Assembly (NCBI GenBank): GCA_944323685.1
Contig: CALUTJ010000017.1
Coordinates: 1 to 63,164 of the forward strand
Direction of reading: 5' to 3'
Source of the DNA: Candidatus Gastranaerophilales bacterium
GTDB lineage: Bacteria; Cyanobacteriota; Vampirovibrionia; Gastranaerophilales; Gastranaerophilaceae
Length of the DNA: 63,164 bases
Below, one piece after another: positions 8,855-18,274 of the stretch. A program made the translations under genes and the position numbers. The first letter of the stretch is position 1. The number at the start of each line of letters is the position of its first letter. The notes below the pieces were generated by a model. The model was not told the DNA's origin. It did no database searches and saw nothing but the letters and a program-made list of their open reading frames with translations.

Positions 8855-10950
8855 TGGCAGGTGCACAGGGTTCAAATACAATAAGTGAATTATCATTGGC
8901 GGTATTCGTTGTAGCGCTGATACTTATTTTGCTTATAGAAGTACCTACCTGGATTATAAACTTTTCAATTTCATTGAATATTACACTCGGTATCGTGCTT
9001 TTAATGATATCGTTGTATATTCAAAAGCCCTTGGAATTAGCGGCATTTCCGTCTATTATCCTTATCGGTACAATGTTCAGGCTTGTACTGGGTATTGCTT
9101 CAACAAGACTTATTCTTGCCAAAGGTGAGGCGGGTGAAGTTATCCACGCGTTCGGAACGTTCGTCACAGGCGGTAACATGGTCGTTGGCGGTGTAATCTT
9201 TATCATTATTACGATTGTTCAGTTTATGGTAATCACAAAAGGTGCCGAACGTATCGCTGAGGTTTCGGCAAGGTTTGCATTGGATGCTATGCCCGGTAAA
9301 CAGATGACAATCGATGCGGATTTTAACGCAGGCTTAATTTCACCTGATGAAGCGGTAAAAAGACGTGAAGATTTACAAAGAGAATCAGCTCTGTTCGGTT
9401 CAATGGACGGTGCCATGAAGTTTGTAAAAGGTGATACGATGGCAGGTATTATCATCGTAATCATCAACATTATCGGCGGTTTGTGTATCGGGGTTTTACA
9501 GCAGGGACTGCCTGTAGGCGATGCTGTTTCTAAATATACAATCCTGACAATAGGTGACGGTTTGTCCTCTCAGGTTCCGTCATTGTTAATGGCTATTTCA
9601 GCCGGTATCGTTATGACCCGTGCGTCAGCTGCCAGCCCGAGCTTGGCAACAGATGTTGCCGGTCAGATTTTGAGCAAACCGATGAGTTTGTTCTGTGCTG
9701 TCGGCTTCTTGCTTTTGATTGCGGTAACAAGCCACTGGACAGGTTTGCCGTGGCTGCCTTTTACAATATTTGCAATAATTATCACAATTGCTGCATTTTC
9801 TGTCCTTGTTAATCAGGATGTACAGGCTCAACTCGGACAATTGGAGAATGTTAAGCAGAACATGCAGGATCTTGTTAACCCTAACAAAATGTACGAACGT
9901 TTGGGGGTTGATGTATTGAGTTTGCAGGTTGGTTCCGGCTTGCTGCCTATTGCAGACCCCGATCAGGAAGGTCAGCTTCTTGCTAAAATTGCGGCATTGC
10001 GTCAACGTGTAACTGATGAGCTGGGTTATATTATTCCAAACATAAGAATTATGGATTCGTCTGCATTAGATGCAAACGAGTATTTGATTTCAATTCGCGG
10101 TAACAAAGTTGCCAACGGTTTTGTATACCCCGGCAAACTTATGGTTATTGCCGACCAGTGGGATTCTACGGGCAAACCGCCGCCGGCTGATACAATCGTA
10201 AATATTGATCCTACATATCAGGCTAATGCTTACTGGGTGGATCCTTCTCAAATTGATGAGAATGATCACCTCACGGCTGTTGACTCCGTTGACGTAATTG
10301 TTACCCACCTGCAAGAGTGTGTAAGAAAATACGTTGATGAGGTTATGACAAAAACTGATGTCCTTAAACTTATGGAGCTTGTTAAGTCGCAAGACCCGAC
10401 ACTTGTTAACGACCTTGTGCCGGCAATTATTTCCACAAGCGATTTGAGGAAAATCTTTGTTAACTTAATCAGAGAAAAAGTTTCTATCAAAGATATCATA
10501 TTTATTTTTGAAAGACTTTGCGATTATGCAAGGTTTTCCAAAGAACCTGATATTTTGTCAGAACGTATAAGAGCAGCTTTAGGCCGTCAGATATGTTTGT
10601 CTAACTGTACGGAAGACAAAGTGCTTTATGCTCTTACACTTTCAAGTGAATGGGAAAAAACACTCGATGACAGCTGTCAGAGAACAGAGCTCGGGACAAT
10701 GTTTTTGCTGAACCCGATGCAGGTGCAGGAACTTATCGAAACAACTGCTTCTACTCTTATGAGAGCGCACCAGACAGTCGGCAGACAGCCTGTTATTCTC
10801 TGTTCACCAAGAATCAGACTGCCTTTGTATCAGCTGCTTGAAAGACATATTCCGACAATTGTTGTTATTTCTTACAGTGAACTTATTACGGATATCAGGG
10901 TTGAAGCCGTTGATACAATCGGTGAAATGTATTCTCCCGATTACCAGTAA
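8854..10950 (+). CDS. flhA: Flagellar export gate protein FlhA
   Basis: FlhA is the large export-gate protein of the flagellar type III secretion apparatus. The 698-residue length is normal. The N-terminal half has about eight transmembrane helices. The FHIPEP signature region is clear: TKGAERIAEVSARFALDAMP followed by GKQMTIDADFNAGLI. The C-terminal cytosolic domain starts near 340 and ends in a typical VISYSEL segment. Placement between fliH and fliI is uncommon, because many bacteria keep flhA in a separate flhB-flhA locus. Confidence 0.96.
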   Translation: MAGAQGSNTISELSLAVFVVALILILLIEVPTWIINFSISLNITLGIVLLMISLYIQKPLELAAFPSIILIGTMFRLVLGIASTRLILAKGEAGEVIHAFGTFVTGGNMVVGGVIFIIITIVQFMVITKGAERIAEVSARFALDAMPGKQMTIDADFNAGLISPDEAVKRREDLQRESALFGSMDGAMKFVKGDTMAGIIIVIINIIGGLCIGVLQQGLPVGDAVSKYTILTIGDGLSSQVPSLLMAISAGIVMTRASAASPSLATDVAGQILSKPMSLFCAVGFLLLIAVTSHWTGLPWLPFTIFAIIITIAAFSVLVNQDVQAQLGQLENVKQNMQDLVNPNKMYERLGVDVLSLQVGSGLLPIADPDQEGQLLAKIAALRQRVTDELGYIIPNIRIMDSSALDANEYLISIRGNKVANGFVYPGKLMVIADQWDSTGKPPPADTIVNIDPTYQANAYWVDPSQIDENDHLTAVDSVDVIVTHLQECVRKYVDEVMTKTDVLKLMELVKSQDPTLVNDLVPAIISTSDLRKIFVNLIREKVSIKDIIFIFERLCDYARFSKEPDILSERIRAALGRQICLSNCTEDKVLYALTLSSEWEKTLDDSCQRTELGTMFLLNPMQVQELIETTASTLMRAHQTVGRQPVILCSPRIRLPLYQLLERHIPTIVVISYSELITDIRVEAVDTIGEMYSPDYQ

Positions 10951-10959
10951 GGATGAAAT

Positions 10960-12309
10960 ATGCTTGAGCAATCAACAGAACGTTCAATTGAATATATGAA
11001 AAAAAGAGCCTATGAAATAATAGACTCTACACCGATGTACCAGTACAAAGGTTCCGTATCAAAACTGCTGGGCCTGACCGTAGAAGTTAAACTCCCCGGA
11101 TTAAAAATAGGTGATTTGTGTTTTATAGAAACCTATAACGGTGAAAAAAAGCCCGCGGAAGTTGTTGCTTTTAAAGGTGATACGGCCCAGCTGCTTTTGT
11201 TATATGACGGCGCCGGTATCGGACAGGGCAGTCTTGTACAGACAGTCGGTACACCTATTATGCTGCCTGTCGGCGATTTTTTACTGGGACGTTTGATAAG
11301 TCCTATGGGCGAACCCATAGACGGCAAACCGCTGGATACGTCTAATGCAAATTTTGTTTCAATAGACGGGCCTGCACCCAGTCCTTTTGACAGGCCGATT
11401 ATCAATACAATGTTTTCAACAGGTGTAAGAGCCATAGATGCAACCTTAACAATGGGGGCAGGACAGCGTATGGGGCTGTTTGCAGGTTCGGGAGTAGGTA
11501 AAAGTACAATGCTCGGTATGATTGCCAGAAACTCCGATGCGGATGTTAACGTTGTTGCACTGATAGGAGAACGCGGCAGAGAGGTAAAAGAGTTTATTGA
11601 AGATTCTCTCGGCGAAGAAGGGATGAAAAAATCCGTGCTTGTATGTTCAACAGGCGACCAGCCGCCGTTAATTCGTCAAAAATGTTTGCAGGCTGCAACT
11701 TCTGTATGTGAATATTTCAGAGATCAAGGCAAAAAAGTTTTCTTAATGACTGATACCGTAACCCGTTGTGCGATGGCAGGGCGTGAGGTAGGCCTGTCTA
11801 TCGGCGAACCGCCCACTATGAAAGGTTATCCGCCTTCAATTTTCTCATGGCTTCAAAAAGTTCTCGAGCGTGCAGGAAACAGCCCTAAAGGTTCTATCAC
11901 CGCTCTTTATACGGTACTTATGGAAGGTGATGATATTAATGACCCGATTGTAGATACAGTGCGCGGTATTACGGACGGTCACATTTTCTTGAGCAGAAAA
12001 GTTGCGGAGATGAACCATTATCCGGCTATTGATATTTTAGGAAGTATTTCACGTCTTATGTCGGCTATTGCAACACCGGAACATAAGGAAGCCGCGGCAA
12101 AAATGCGCCGTGCAATGGCTCTGTATCGTGAAAACAAAGACTTAATCGATGTAGGTATGTATGTGGCAGGCTCTAACCCCAAACTTGATATTGCAATAGA
12201 GATGATGCCGCAGATTAATGCATTTTTGCAGCAGAGAGTTTCTGATTCTGTTTCTATGGAAACAACTATCAGCACGCTTATTCAGATGATGTCACCCGTG
12301 GATATTTAA
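10960..12309 (+). CDS. fliI: Flagellum-specific export ATPase FliI
   Basis: FliI is the hexameric F1-beta-like ATPase that energises substrate loading for flagellar export. The 449-residue product has Walker A GSGVGKST (176-183), GERGREVKEFI, a Walker B region KVFLMTDTVTRCAMAGREVG, and PPTMKGYPPSIFSWLQKVLER, all diagnostic for FliI/YscN. It starts 9 bp after flhA behind AAGGATGAAAT. FliJ is not seen next, and the operon appears to end here. A convergent HAD gene ends 14 bp downstream without a visible terminator. Confidence 0.95.
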   Translation: MLEQSTERSIEYMKKRAYEIIDSTPMYQYKGSVSKLLGLTVEVKLPGLKIGDLCFIETYNGEKKPAEVVAFKGDTAQLLLLYDGAGIGQGSLVQTVGTPIMLPVGDFLLGRLISPMGEPIDGKPLDTSNANFVSIDGPAPSPFDRPIINTMFSTGVRAIDATLTMGAGQRMGLFAGSGVGKSTMLGMIARNSDADVNVVALIGERGREVKEFIEDSLGEEGMKKSVLVCSTGDQPPLIRQKCLQAATSVCEYFRDQGKKVFLMTDTVTRCAMAGREVGLSIGEPPTMKGYPPSIFSWLQKVLERAGNSPKGSITALYTVLMEGDDINDPIVDTVRGITDGHIFLSRKVAEMNHYPAIDILGSISRLMSAIATPEHKEAAAKMRRAMALYRENKDLIDVGMYVAGSNPKLDIAIEMMPQINAFLQQRVSDSVSMETTISTLIQMMSPVDI

Positions 12310-12323
12310 TATAGATATTATAC

Positions 12324-12653
12324 TTATTTTTTCCAATAAGGTTTAAAGAATTTTATTTTTTTTATTGTATCCTGATAATTTCCGTTAAAAACTATACACC
12401 TGTCATCTATGTGTACAAATGCAGGAACTTTTGTATTAGTCACACGATTTATATATTTATCCAGATTATTTTCTTTTAGCCATAATTCAACAAGTTCTTC
12501 TTTTCTTGTAGAAAAGATTACAACAATATACTCAGCCGCAAGTTGTTGCAAAAATTCTTCTGCCCCTGTTTTGAGAGGTGGAATAATATTTTCTTCATAT
12601 TTTCCGTTATAAGTATTTAATACACCGTCAAGGTCTAACAAAATAGTTTTCAT
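12324..12653 (-). CDS. Small HAD-family hydrolase
   Basis: The product is 109 residues from the ATG at 12653. A longer reading begins at an implausible TTG at 12701, inside the putative operator. Motif I is LLDLDGVLNTYNG, with both HAD aspartates. Motif II is IFSTRK, and the C-terminal acidic motif is HIDDRCIVF. The cap is minimal, as in small 5'-nucleotidase or polynucleotide-phosphatase-like HAD proteins. The substrate is unknown. It is divergent from an XRE regulator, with paired operator-like sequences between them. Confidence 0.75.
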   Translation of the reverse strand: MKTILLDLDGVLNTYNGKYEENIIPPLKTGAEEFLQQLAAEYIVVIFSTRKEELVELWLKENNLDKYINRVTNTKVPAFVHIDDRCIVFNGNYQDTIKKIKFFKPYWKK

Positions 12654-12684
12654 ATCTTTCACATAGAAATAATAAACATTATGG

Positions 12685-12741
12685 GTTCTATATATAGACA
12701 ACCTTAGTTTTATAATACATCTAAAATTCTATATATGGAAC
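12685..12741. promoter_or_regulatory. Divergent intergenic operator pair and TATAAT box
   Basis: GTTCTATATATAGAC (12685-12699) and, facing it, ATTCTATATATGGAAC (12726-12741, reverse GTTCCATATATAGAAT) share the core TTCYATATATAGA. A consensus -10 TATAAT sits between them at 12711-12716 on the plus strand. The second copy overlaps the start codon of the XRE gene. Autoregulation by that protein is an inference. Confidence 0.55.
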
Positions 12742-13007
12742 GCACAAATGTTGATAAAGTAAAAATATTAATCCAATCTATCGCAGAAGTTGTAAAAGAA
12801 CAAAGAGAACTAAATGCAAAATCACAACGACTTCTTGCTGATGAATTTGAGATACAAAAATCTTTATTAAGCAGATTGGAAAATGCAAATAATGAACCTA
12901 AAATCGGTTCGTTATGGATTGTTGCGGAGGCATTTGGGCTTAAAGCTTCTGATTTTTTCAAATTGGTTGAAGAAAAATTGCCAAAAGATTTTAAAATTTT
13001 AGATTAA
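12735..13007 (+). CDS. XRE-type helix-turn-helix regulator
   Basis: The product is 90 residues with a Cro/C1-type helix-turn-helix: SQRLLADEFEIQKSLLSRLENANNEPKI is split by the recognition helix IQKSLLSRLE, and WIVAEAFGLKASDFF completes the fold. The first 20 residues are an extra helix. The ATG lies only about 12 nt after the apparent transcription start, so the mRNA may be nearly leaderless. It probably controls itself and the divergent HAD gene. Confidence 0.8.
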   Translation: MERTNVDKVKILIQSIAEVVKEQRELNAKSQRLLADEFEIQKSLLSRLENANNEPKIGSLWIVAEAFGLKASDFFKLVEEKLPKDFKILD

Positions 13008-13008
13008 T

Positions 13009-13425
13009 TTAGCAGATTATCTGCACATAGATATTTCTTGCACGGGGTTTGTTGTCAAAATCTATTAAAACAATCTGCTGCCAAGTACCGAGCAGCAACG
13101 CCCCTTCTATTAACGGTACTGTTATTGAGCTTCCGAACATAGCTGCTCTTATATGCGCGTAGCCATTGCCATCGTGCCAGGTGTCATCGTGGTGATAGTC
13201 TTTGTCCATCGGCGCAATTTCATCCAGCACCTCCGGCAAATCTTTTACAAGTCCGGGTTCATATTCTATAGTCGTGATTGAGGCTGTGCTTCCTGCAAGT
13301 GCCACAACCACGTTACCCTCTTTTATATTGTGCTGATACACGGCAGATTTTACTTTCTCCGTGATATCGATTATATCCGTAAAACCACGCGTGTTTATCA
13401 AAAAATGTTCGGTATAAACTGCCAT
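13009..13425 (-). CDS. YjbQ/UPF0047 family protein
   Basis: The product is 138 residues, the normal family length. UPF0047 signatures are HHDDTWHDGNGYAHIRAAMFG, whose His/Asp cluster forms a metal site, followed by LGTWQQIVLIDFD near the C-terminus. E. coli YjbQ has been linked to weak thiamine-phosphate synthase activity, and the physiological role is unclear. It is 8 bp downstream of a secreted-protein gene on the same strand. Confidence 0.9.
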   Translation of the reverse strand: MAVYTEHFLINTRGFTDIIDITEKVKSAVYQHNIKEGNVVVALAGSTASITTIEYEPGLVKDLPEVLDEIAPMDKDYHHDDTWHDGNGYAHIRAAMFGSSITVPLIEGALLLGTWQQIVLIDFDNKPRARNIYVQIIC

Positions 13426-13433
13426 TTTATTAC

Positions 13434-14477
13434 CTACTTTATTTCTCCCTTATATTTGTAATCGGACATACTTTTTACCCTGAGTGCAAAATAAGGTGTT
13501 TGTTTGTCTTTTTCTTTCATAAACAGAACAAATGTGTTGTTAAAGAAGAAATTTCTTCCGTTTTCGGCGGTCATTATAGGCATAGACATTGTCATTATGC
13601 TCATTACGGCTTCGCTTTTGAGTTTTACACCTGCATTGTTCATGCTGAATTGCACTGTTTGCAAAGCTTTGTCGATATAAAGGCGGTCTGTATTTTCAAT
13701 AAGTTTTCCGCACAATACATCGTAAGAAGCATTCTGTTTTATGCTCATATACGGTACTTTAAGCTGGTCGCCTGCAACAAATTCTTTGTTGCCTTTAAAC
13801 TTTTGTGATTTTTTATTTAAAACAGAATACAAATCAGAGAAATTTTTGCGCGAATTTGTTCTGTATAAAATAACTTCGTCTTTATCGGAATTTAACGCAA
13901 CTGCATAATCCCACGGATTGTTGTAGAAAAGTACTCTTACGTTTTTATACAAACGTTCGCTGCTTTTTTTATCGATCCCGAAATAAGAAACTGGTTCTTC
14001 GTCTTTGCCGAATTTTTCTTTTGCCAGTACATCAAATTTAGGCGAAAAATCAAAGTTTTTAATCAGCATTGCATACAAAAGATAGGCTCTGTTTTTGCTT
14101 GTCCAGTTGATTTTGTCCAGAAGTTCGCTTTTTTCGTTGAACTTTTGCATAATTGCATCTTCGATTTGTTTTTTTAAAGCGAGGTCTGTTTTACCCCAGG
14201 CAACATAGTAGGAATCCTGCGATATCATATCTTTTGTAAATTCCTGTTTATTCAAAAGATTTGCAAGTTTTGATTTGTAATTTTTAAATTTAATCGGGCC
14301 TTTTACAATGTTGTCGGAAAATTCATTCCATACCATCTGGAAAGTACCGACCCATAAAACGTTTTGAGATTCAGGCTTTTGTGAAAACGCTGCAAGCATT
14401 TGAACCTGTGATGCCTGAGCCGCACAAAAACTGCCTAACAGTATGATTGCAAACAATGCGGTAAGTAATTTTTTCAT
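13434..14477 (-). CDS. Secreted or periplasmic protein, unknown function
   Basis: The product is 347 residues with a classical signal peptide (MKKLL, LFAIILLGSFCAA, cleavage after AQA near 22). The mature part is Lys-rich, with repeated aromatic patches (YKSKLANLLNKQEF, VRVLFYNNPWDYAVAL). The C-terminus FVLFMKEKDKQTPYFALRVKS looks like a beta-rich module. I see no catalytic motif. GGGGAGCAAAAAT upstream is a clear ribosome binding site. Confidence 0.75.
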   Translation of the reverse strand: MKKLLTALFAIILLGSFCAAQASQVQMLAAFSQKPESQNVLWVGTFQMVWNEFSDNIVKGPIKFKNYKSKLANLLNKQEFTKDMISQDSYYVAWGKTDLALKKQIEDAIMQKFNEKSELLDKINWTSKNRAYLLYAMLIKNFDFSPKFDVLAKEKFGKDEEPVSYFGIDKKSSERLYKNVRVLFYNNPWDYAVALNSDKDEVILYRTNSRKNFSDLYSVLNKKSQKFKGNKEFVAGDQLKVPYMSIKQNASYDVLCGKLIENTDRLYIDKALQTVQFSMNNAGVKLKSEAVMSIMTMSMPIMTAENGRNFFFNNTFVLFMKEKDKQTPYFALRVKSMSDYKYKGEIK

Positions 14478-14626
14478 ATTTTTGCTCCCCTTAAACGATT
14501 TGTTTATTAGTATAAACCAAATATAAAAAACTTACAGATGCTGTTGTGTAAAAAATTAAAAAATGTGTCAATTTTTTTTAATAAAAATACTTTATAAATA
14601 TAAGGTTAGATTAATAGGATAGGTTT

Positions 14627-15640
14627 ATGATTAGTATTGCAAAAACAGCTATGACTTTGGGCAGAACGCTCTACACTACCAAAACGACAGGAGCAAGAGC
14701 CACTACTCTTTTTGATGAATTTTGTAAAACAATGAGCAATCCTAAAATTGTAAATAAACATGCTGCAAGAATAGAAGAGGATATAATCCAAAAACAAGAA
14801 GATTTAAAAAATATTGTTGATGAAATACTAAAAAAATCGGGTGTAGATGCACTTGCCCCCGACAGGGTAAAAGGTGCAGGTTCGACTGCAAGTAAAATTC
14901 AAAAAAAGTTTAACAGCTTTAAAAACAAAGACTATGATTCGGTAAGAGAACAAATTCAAGATGTTATTTTAGGCAACGGCCCGAGAGAACTTGTTGGTGA
15001 TTCCTACGGGTTCAGATTTATAATAAACAGCGAAAAAACGGGAGCTAAAAGAAGCTCGACAAAGTTATATGAAAGTATTCTGGATTGTCAAAAACAACAT
15101 AAAGATACCTTTAGCTTAACAAGTTTTGAAGATTATTACGGACAGGGGATAAAACCGTACGGCAGCGAAGCAATAGCGGATAAGTTTGCTCAATTGCAAT
15201 ACTCCACTCCGTCAGGAAAAATAAAAGAAACTGTTGCCGCCTTTACGGAAAAACCGTCAGGTTATACCAGAACAAACATTAACGGGCGTATAAACGGAGT
15301 TAATGTAGAGATTCAGGTGGGTGGTAAATATACAACAAAATGGGGAGATGTTGAACATATTCTCTACGACATGCGTCAGGGAAAACCGCTCGACATGTCA
15401 CACTATACACCGGAGCAAAAAGAACTTGCGCTAAATATTCAAAAAGCTTATCAAGAGGTACTTGCAAGAAAATCCGGAAATACCGCAGCAAAATTTTCTG
15501 AAGTTTACTTAAATAAAGTTTGGGAAACATTCAGAAAAGCGGAAATTCAAGGTCTTCAAGAACCTATATATCCTCCGTTTCCCGATGGATATCCTCAAAT
15601 TTTAAAAGTTGAAAATATTTTAAAATTGGCACATGTTTAA
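14627..15640 (+). CDS. RelA/SpoT nucleotidyltransferase-fold protein
   Basis: The product is 337 residues. The order of motifs matches the (p)ppGpp synthetase domain: RVKGAGSTASKIQKKF (80-95; compare the R-x-K-S/xxxKxxRK motif), ELVGDSYGFRFII (121-133; compare DLxGIRI), GYTRTNI (212-218; compare GYRSLH), VEIQV (227-231; compare VEIQIRT) and WGDVEHILY (239-247). No HD hydrolase or TGS domain is present, so it resembles a small alarmone synthetase with an extra N-terminal helix. Several positions differ from canonical synthetases, so the activity could be altered or toxin-like. Its neighbour at 15717 is on the same strand. Confidence 0.65.
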   Translation: MISIAKTAMTLGRTLYTTKTTGARATTLFDEFCKTMSNPKIVNKHAARIEEDIIQKQEDLKNIVDEILKKSGVDALAPDRVKGAGSTASKIQKKFNSFKNKDYDSVREQIQDVILGNGPRELVGDSYGFRFIINSEKTGAKRSSTKLYESILDCQKQHKDTFSLTSFEDYYGQGIKPYGSEAIADKFAQLQYSTPSGKIKETVAAFTEKPSGYTRTNINGRINGVNVEIQVGGKYTTKWGDVEHILYDMRQGKPLDMSHYTPEQKELALNIQKAYQEVLARKSGNTAAKFSEVYLNKVWETFRKAEIQGLQEPIYPPFPDGYPQILKVENILKLAHV

Positions 15641-15716
15641 TATTTGTTACAATTTGCAAGTTAAGTGGAAAAAATTATATTTACAGGTATTAAAATAAAC
15701 AAAAAGGATTCTTTGT

Positions 15717-16094
15717 ATGAATAACTTACAACTGAACGACAATCATATTAATTTCAAAGCAACACCGGAAGAAATAAAAAGTATACAAAAAGCATGCTTT
15801 AATCTGGCAAACAAGTCAGTAAAAAAAATATCTAAAGAACCTGTCGATGTTGCAGAAATAGGTAATAAAGCTTATATTTCGAGAATGGAAAAAGGCGGAC
15901 AGTCAATTGTAAAAATTGAACTTGATAACAATAACGGCGCCAGGGCTTATACTTTAATTAAAACAGGAACTCCGGAAGCTACAGAAAGCTTTTTGGCTCT
16001 GCCAAAAAATGTGGAAAAAATAGCGGATGTTATTGACTCTTTAAAAGAAACCATTAAAAAGACAACTGCTAAAGAATCATATACTGATATTTAG
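15717..16094 (+). CDS. Small protein with INFKA motif, unknown function
   Basis: The product is 125 residues, starting after AAAAAGGATTCTTTGT. The N-terminus NDNHINFKATPEE carries the short motif seen in other unknown proteins in this window. The body is predicted alpha plus beta, with EIGNKAYISRMEKGG and SIVKIELDNNNGARAYTLI strands, then a Lys-rich tail. There are no membrane segments. It follows the RelA/SpoT-fold gene by 76 bp and could be its partner, but there is no direct evidence for that. Confidence 0.7.
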   Translation: MNNLQLNDNHINFKATPEEIKSIQKACFNLANKSVKKISKEPVDVAEIGNKAYISRMEKGGQSIVKIELDNNNGARAYTLIKTGTPEATESFLALPKNVEKIADVIDSLKETIKKTTAKESYTDI

Positions 16095-16095
16095 T

Positions 16096-18114
16096 TTATT
16101 TTTCTTCTCCTGCTGTGTTAGCCAGCTTAGGAGTCGGAACGTAAGAAGCGTTTACTGAGAGTTCTTCTTTTTTGTTAAACCAGAGGAACTTTTTCTTCTT
16201 TTTTTGTTCTATTTTTTCTTGTTTAGCGGGAGTACTTTCCTTTGAAAGTGTTGTCTGTGAAGGTGTAGACGGGGTAAAAGCGTTGGTTAAAAGTACATCT
16301 ACATATTTTTTATCCATATGAGCAAAATCAAACAAGATTACACCCGCTGTTTTCAGTTTTCTGCTTTCGTGAATCTGCCTTAGCAAATCGTCGGGGTTTC
16401 CGTTCATAAAGGTTACAAACAATCCCGGATATATTTTCGTTTTAGGCTTGGAATTGATTCTTATGTCGTTTATAAGATAGATAGCCGTATCTTTATCGCA
16501 GGTTAATATTAAGGGGGTAAAACCGTCCACATAGTTGTAATCAGACCAGGTTTTCCAATCTTGCATTTTTACTTCCATGCTTTTATATCTGTCAGGGAAA
16601 ATTACGGCAGTCAAAGGAATATTATATTTTGAAGTTAACTGTTTTGCTTTAAATACAAAGCTTGTAATTTTATTCTGGCGATATTTTGCCCAGGCATCCC
16701 ACAGCGGTGTACCGTATTTTATGTCGACAGGGTCAACATTCATTGCCTGTTTAAATTCGTTTCGGGCATATTCCGTATACCCCCAGTTAGAAAGCTCGTA
16801 ACCGGAAAATTTTGCACTGATACTTTGCGGGTATCTTATGTAATCCAGATTTATTCCGTCGGGTTTGTAGCGGGTAATAATTTCTTCAAGCAAAGTCAAA
16901 AGATATGTTTGTACTTCCGGATTAGCGGGGTCGATAAAATAGCCGTTGTGCTCGGATAAAGAGGCTACAGGTGTGGGCGAATCGTACTTCATTTTTGTTC
17001 TGTTTGCCCATTTCGGGTAAACAGAAATTACGTTCATTGGATTATTCATAGGGTTTTCTGGCCCTGCGTAGTATGTTTGGAACCATACATATATTTTTAA
17101 TCCTCTTTTATGGGCTTCTTCTATCCAGATACCAAGCGGGTCAAAACCTATAAACTCTGGTCTTTGCGGTTGGACGCCGTATTTTGCAAGGGTTTCTGAG
17201 GGGAATATTGTTTTGCCCTGATAATAAGTTTCTAAAAATACGGTTTCAATTCCGTATTTTTTTACTTTATCCAGAGTTTTTCCTATTTCTGCGGGAGTTT
17301 TTTCAGTCGGTCTGAGCCAGACTCCTTTAAACTCGTTTTTGTAGTAAGGCAGTGCGTATTGCATTGCTTTGTTAGCCGCATTAATAGCCATCGATGAATA
17401 TTTTTGGGTGTCATCAGGATGTCTGTTAGCGCGTTTAAGATTGTCCAGAGCTTTTGTTATGTAGCTGTGAGCAACCGAATCGTCGTAGTAGATGTCGTTA
17501 TCTTTGTAATAACGCATCATCTGGTCAATTTCTTTAATTTTTTCTTTTGTTGCAAATATAAAACTGTCATTAGTTAAATATGCGTTAATCATTTTGTGTC
17601 TGTAATCGACATAAATTTTTGTACCGACAGTAAGGTTTAAATTCATCCAGGTTTTTGCTTTGCCGTGGCCGCTGATTACAAAACCGCCTTTTGGAATAAT
17701 TGAGTCAGCACCGCTTATTCTTACAACTGTTCCGTTTAAAACAATTGCCTCTGCGCCGAACTCATTAGTACCTGTTCGGGGGCCTACTCTGTGCGTATAT
17801 ATAACAAGCTGGTTTGCACCTCTGCCCCCCGGATAAAAGCCGCCGTTTTTTGCAACTCCGGATATCGGGTCAATAGCACTGATACGGAAAGATGACTGAG
17901 ACAATATTCCTTCAGGTATGGGGACGGCTGTTGAAAATTTTTCTTCTGCGTCCTCCGTTTTTGTTTCAGTTTTTGGTTTTTCTTTTTGTATGTTGTTAGC
18001 TGCCGGTTTAGGCTCCGGCTTTTTCCCCCATAGTTTAGCTTCAACACCTGTCCCGCCGGACAGCAGACAGGCAATAATTACAACTATTGAAAATTTTGTA
18101 AGGAAATTTTTCAT
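16096..18114 (-). CDS. Secreted GHL10/DUF187-type glycosidase
   Basis: The product is 672 residues with an N-terminal export signal (about 1-27, IVVIIACLLSGGTGVEA). A Pro/Lys/Glu linker follows, then a beta-rich region, then a TIM-barrel-like domain of the glycosyl-hydrolase-like 10 family: FKGVWLRPTEK, IETVFLETYYQG, GLKIYVWFQTYYAG, and EIITRYKPDGINLDYIRYP in order. Family members act on polysaccharides and are often lipid- or wall-associated. The C-terminus is low-complexity and Lys-rich. It converges with the gene at 15717, with stops 1 bp apart. Confidence 0.85.
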   Translation of the reverse strand: MKNFLTKFSIVVIIACLLSGGTGVEAKLWGKKPEPKPAANNIQKEKPKTETKTEDAEEKFSTAVPIPEGILSQSSFRISAIDPISGVAKNGGFYPGGRGANQLVIYTHRVGPRTGTNEFGAEAIVLNGTVVRISGADSIIPKGGFVISGHGKAKTWMNLNLTVGTKIYVDYRHKMINAYLTNDSFIFATKEKIKEIDQMMRYYKDNDIYYDDSVAHSYITKALDNLKRANRHPDDTQKYSSMAINAANKAMQYALPYYKNEFKGVWLRPTEKTPAEIGKTLDKVKKYGIETVFLETYYQGKTIFPSETLAKYGVQPQRPEFIGFDPLGIWIEEAHKRGLKIYVWFQTYYAGPENPMNNPMNVISVYPKWANRTKMKYDSPTPVASLSEHNGYFIDPANPEVQTYLLTLLEEIITRYKPDGINLDYIRYPQSISAKFSGYELSNWGYTEYARNEFKQAMNVDPVDIKYGTPLWDAWAKYRQNKITSFVFKAKQLTSKYNIPLTAVIFPDRYKSMEVKMQDWKTWSDYNYVDGFTPLILTCDKDTAIYLINDIRINSKPKTKIYPGLFVTFMNGNPDDLLRQIHESRKLKTAGVILFDFAHMDKKYVDVLLTNAFTPSTPSQTTLSKESTPAKQEKIEQKKKKKFLWFNKKEELSVNASYVPTPKLANTAGEEK

Positions 18115-18274
18115 AAGCTTATTAAAAAAATAACGTAGTCTACAATTATATTATCGGCCATTTTTAGCATAACTTTATTAATAAATAATTAAAATCAACT
18201 AATTAGAGCATATTTTGTATTATCATGAGAATGTATGAGAAAAACAATTTGCATAACGGAGATGTTAACGCAAC

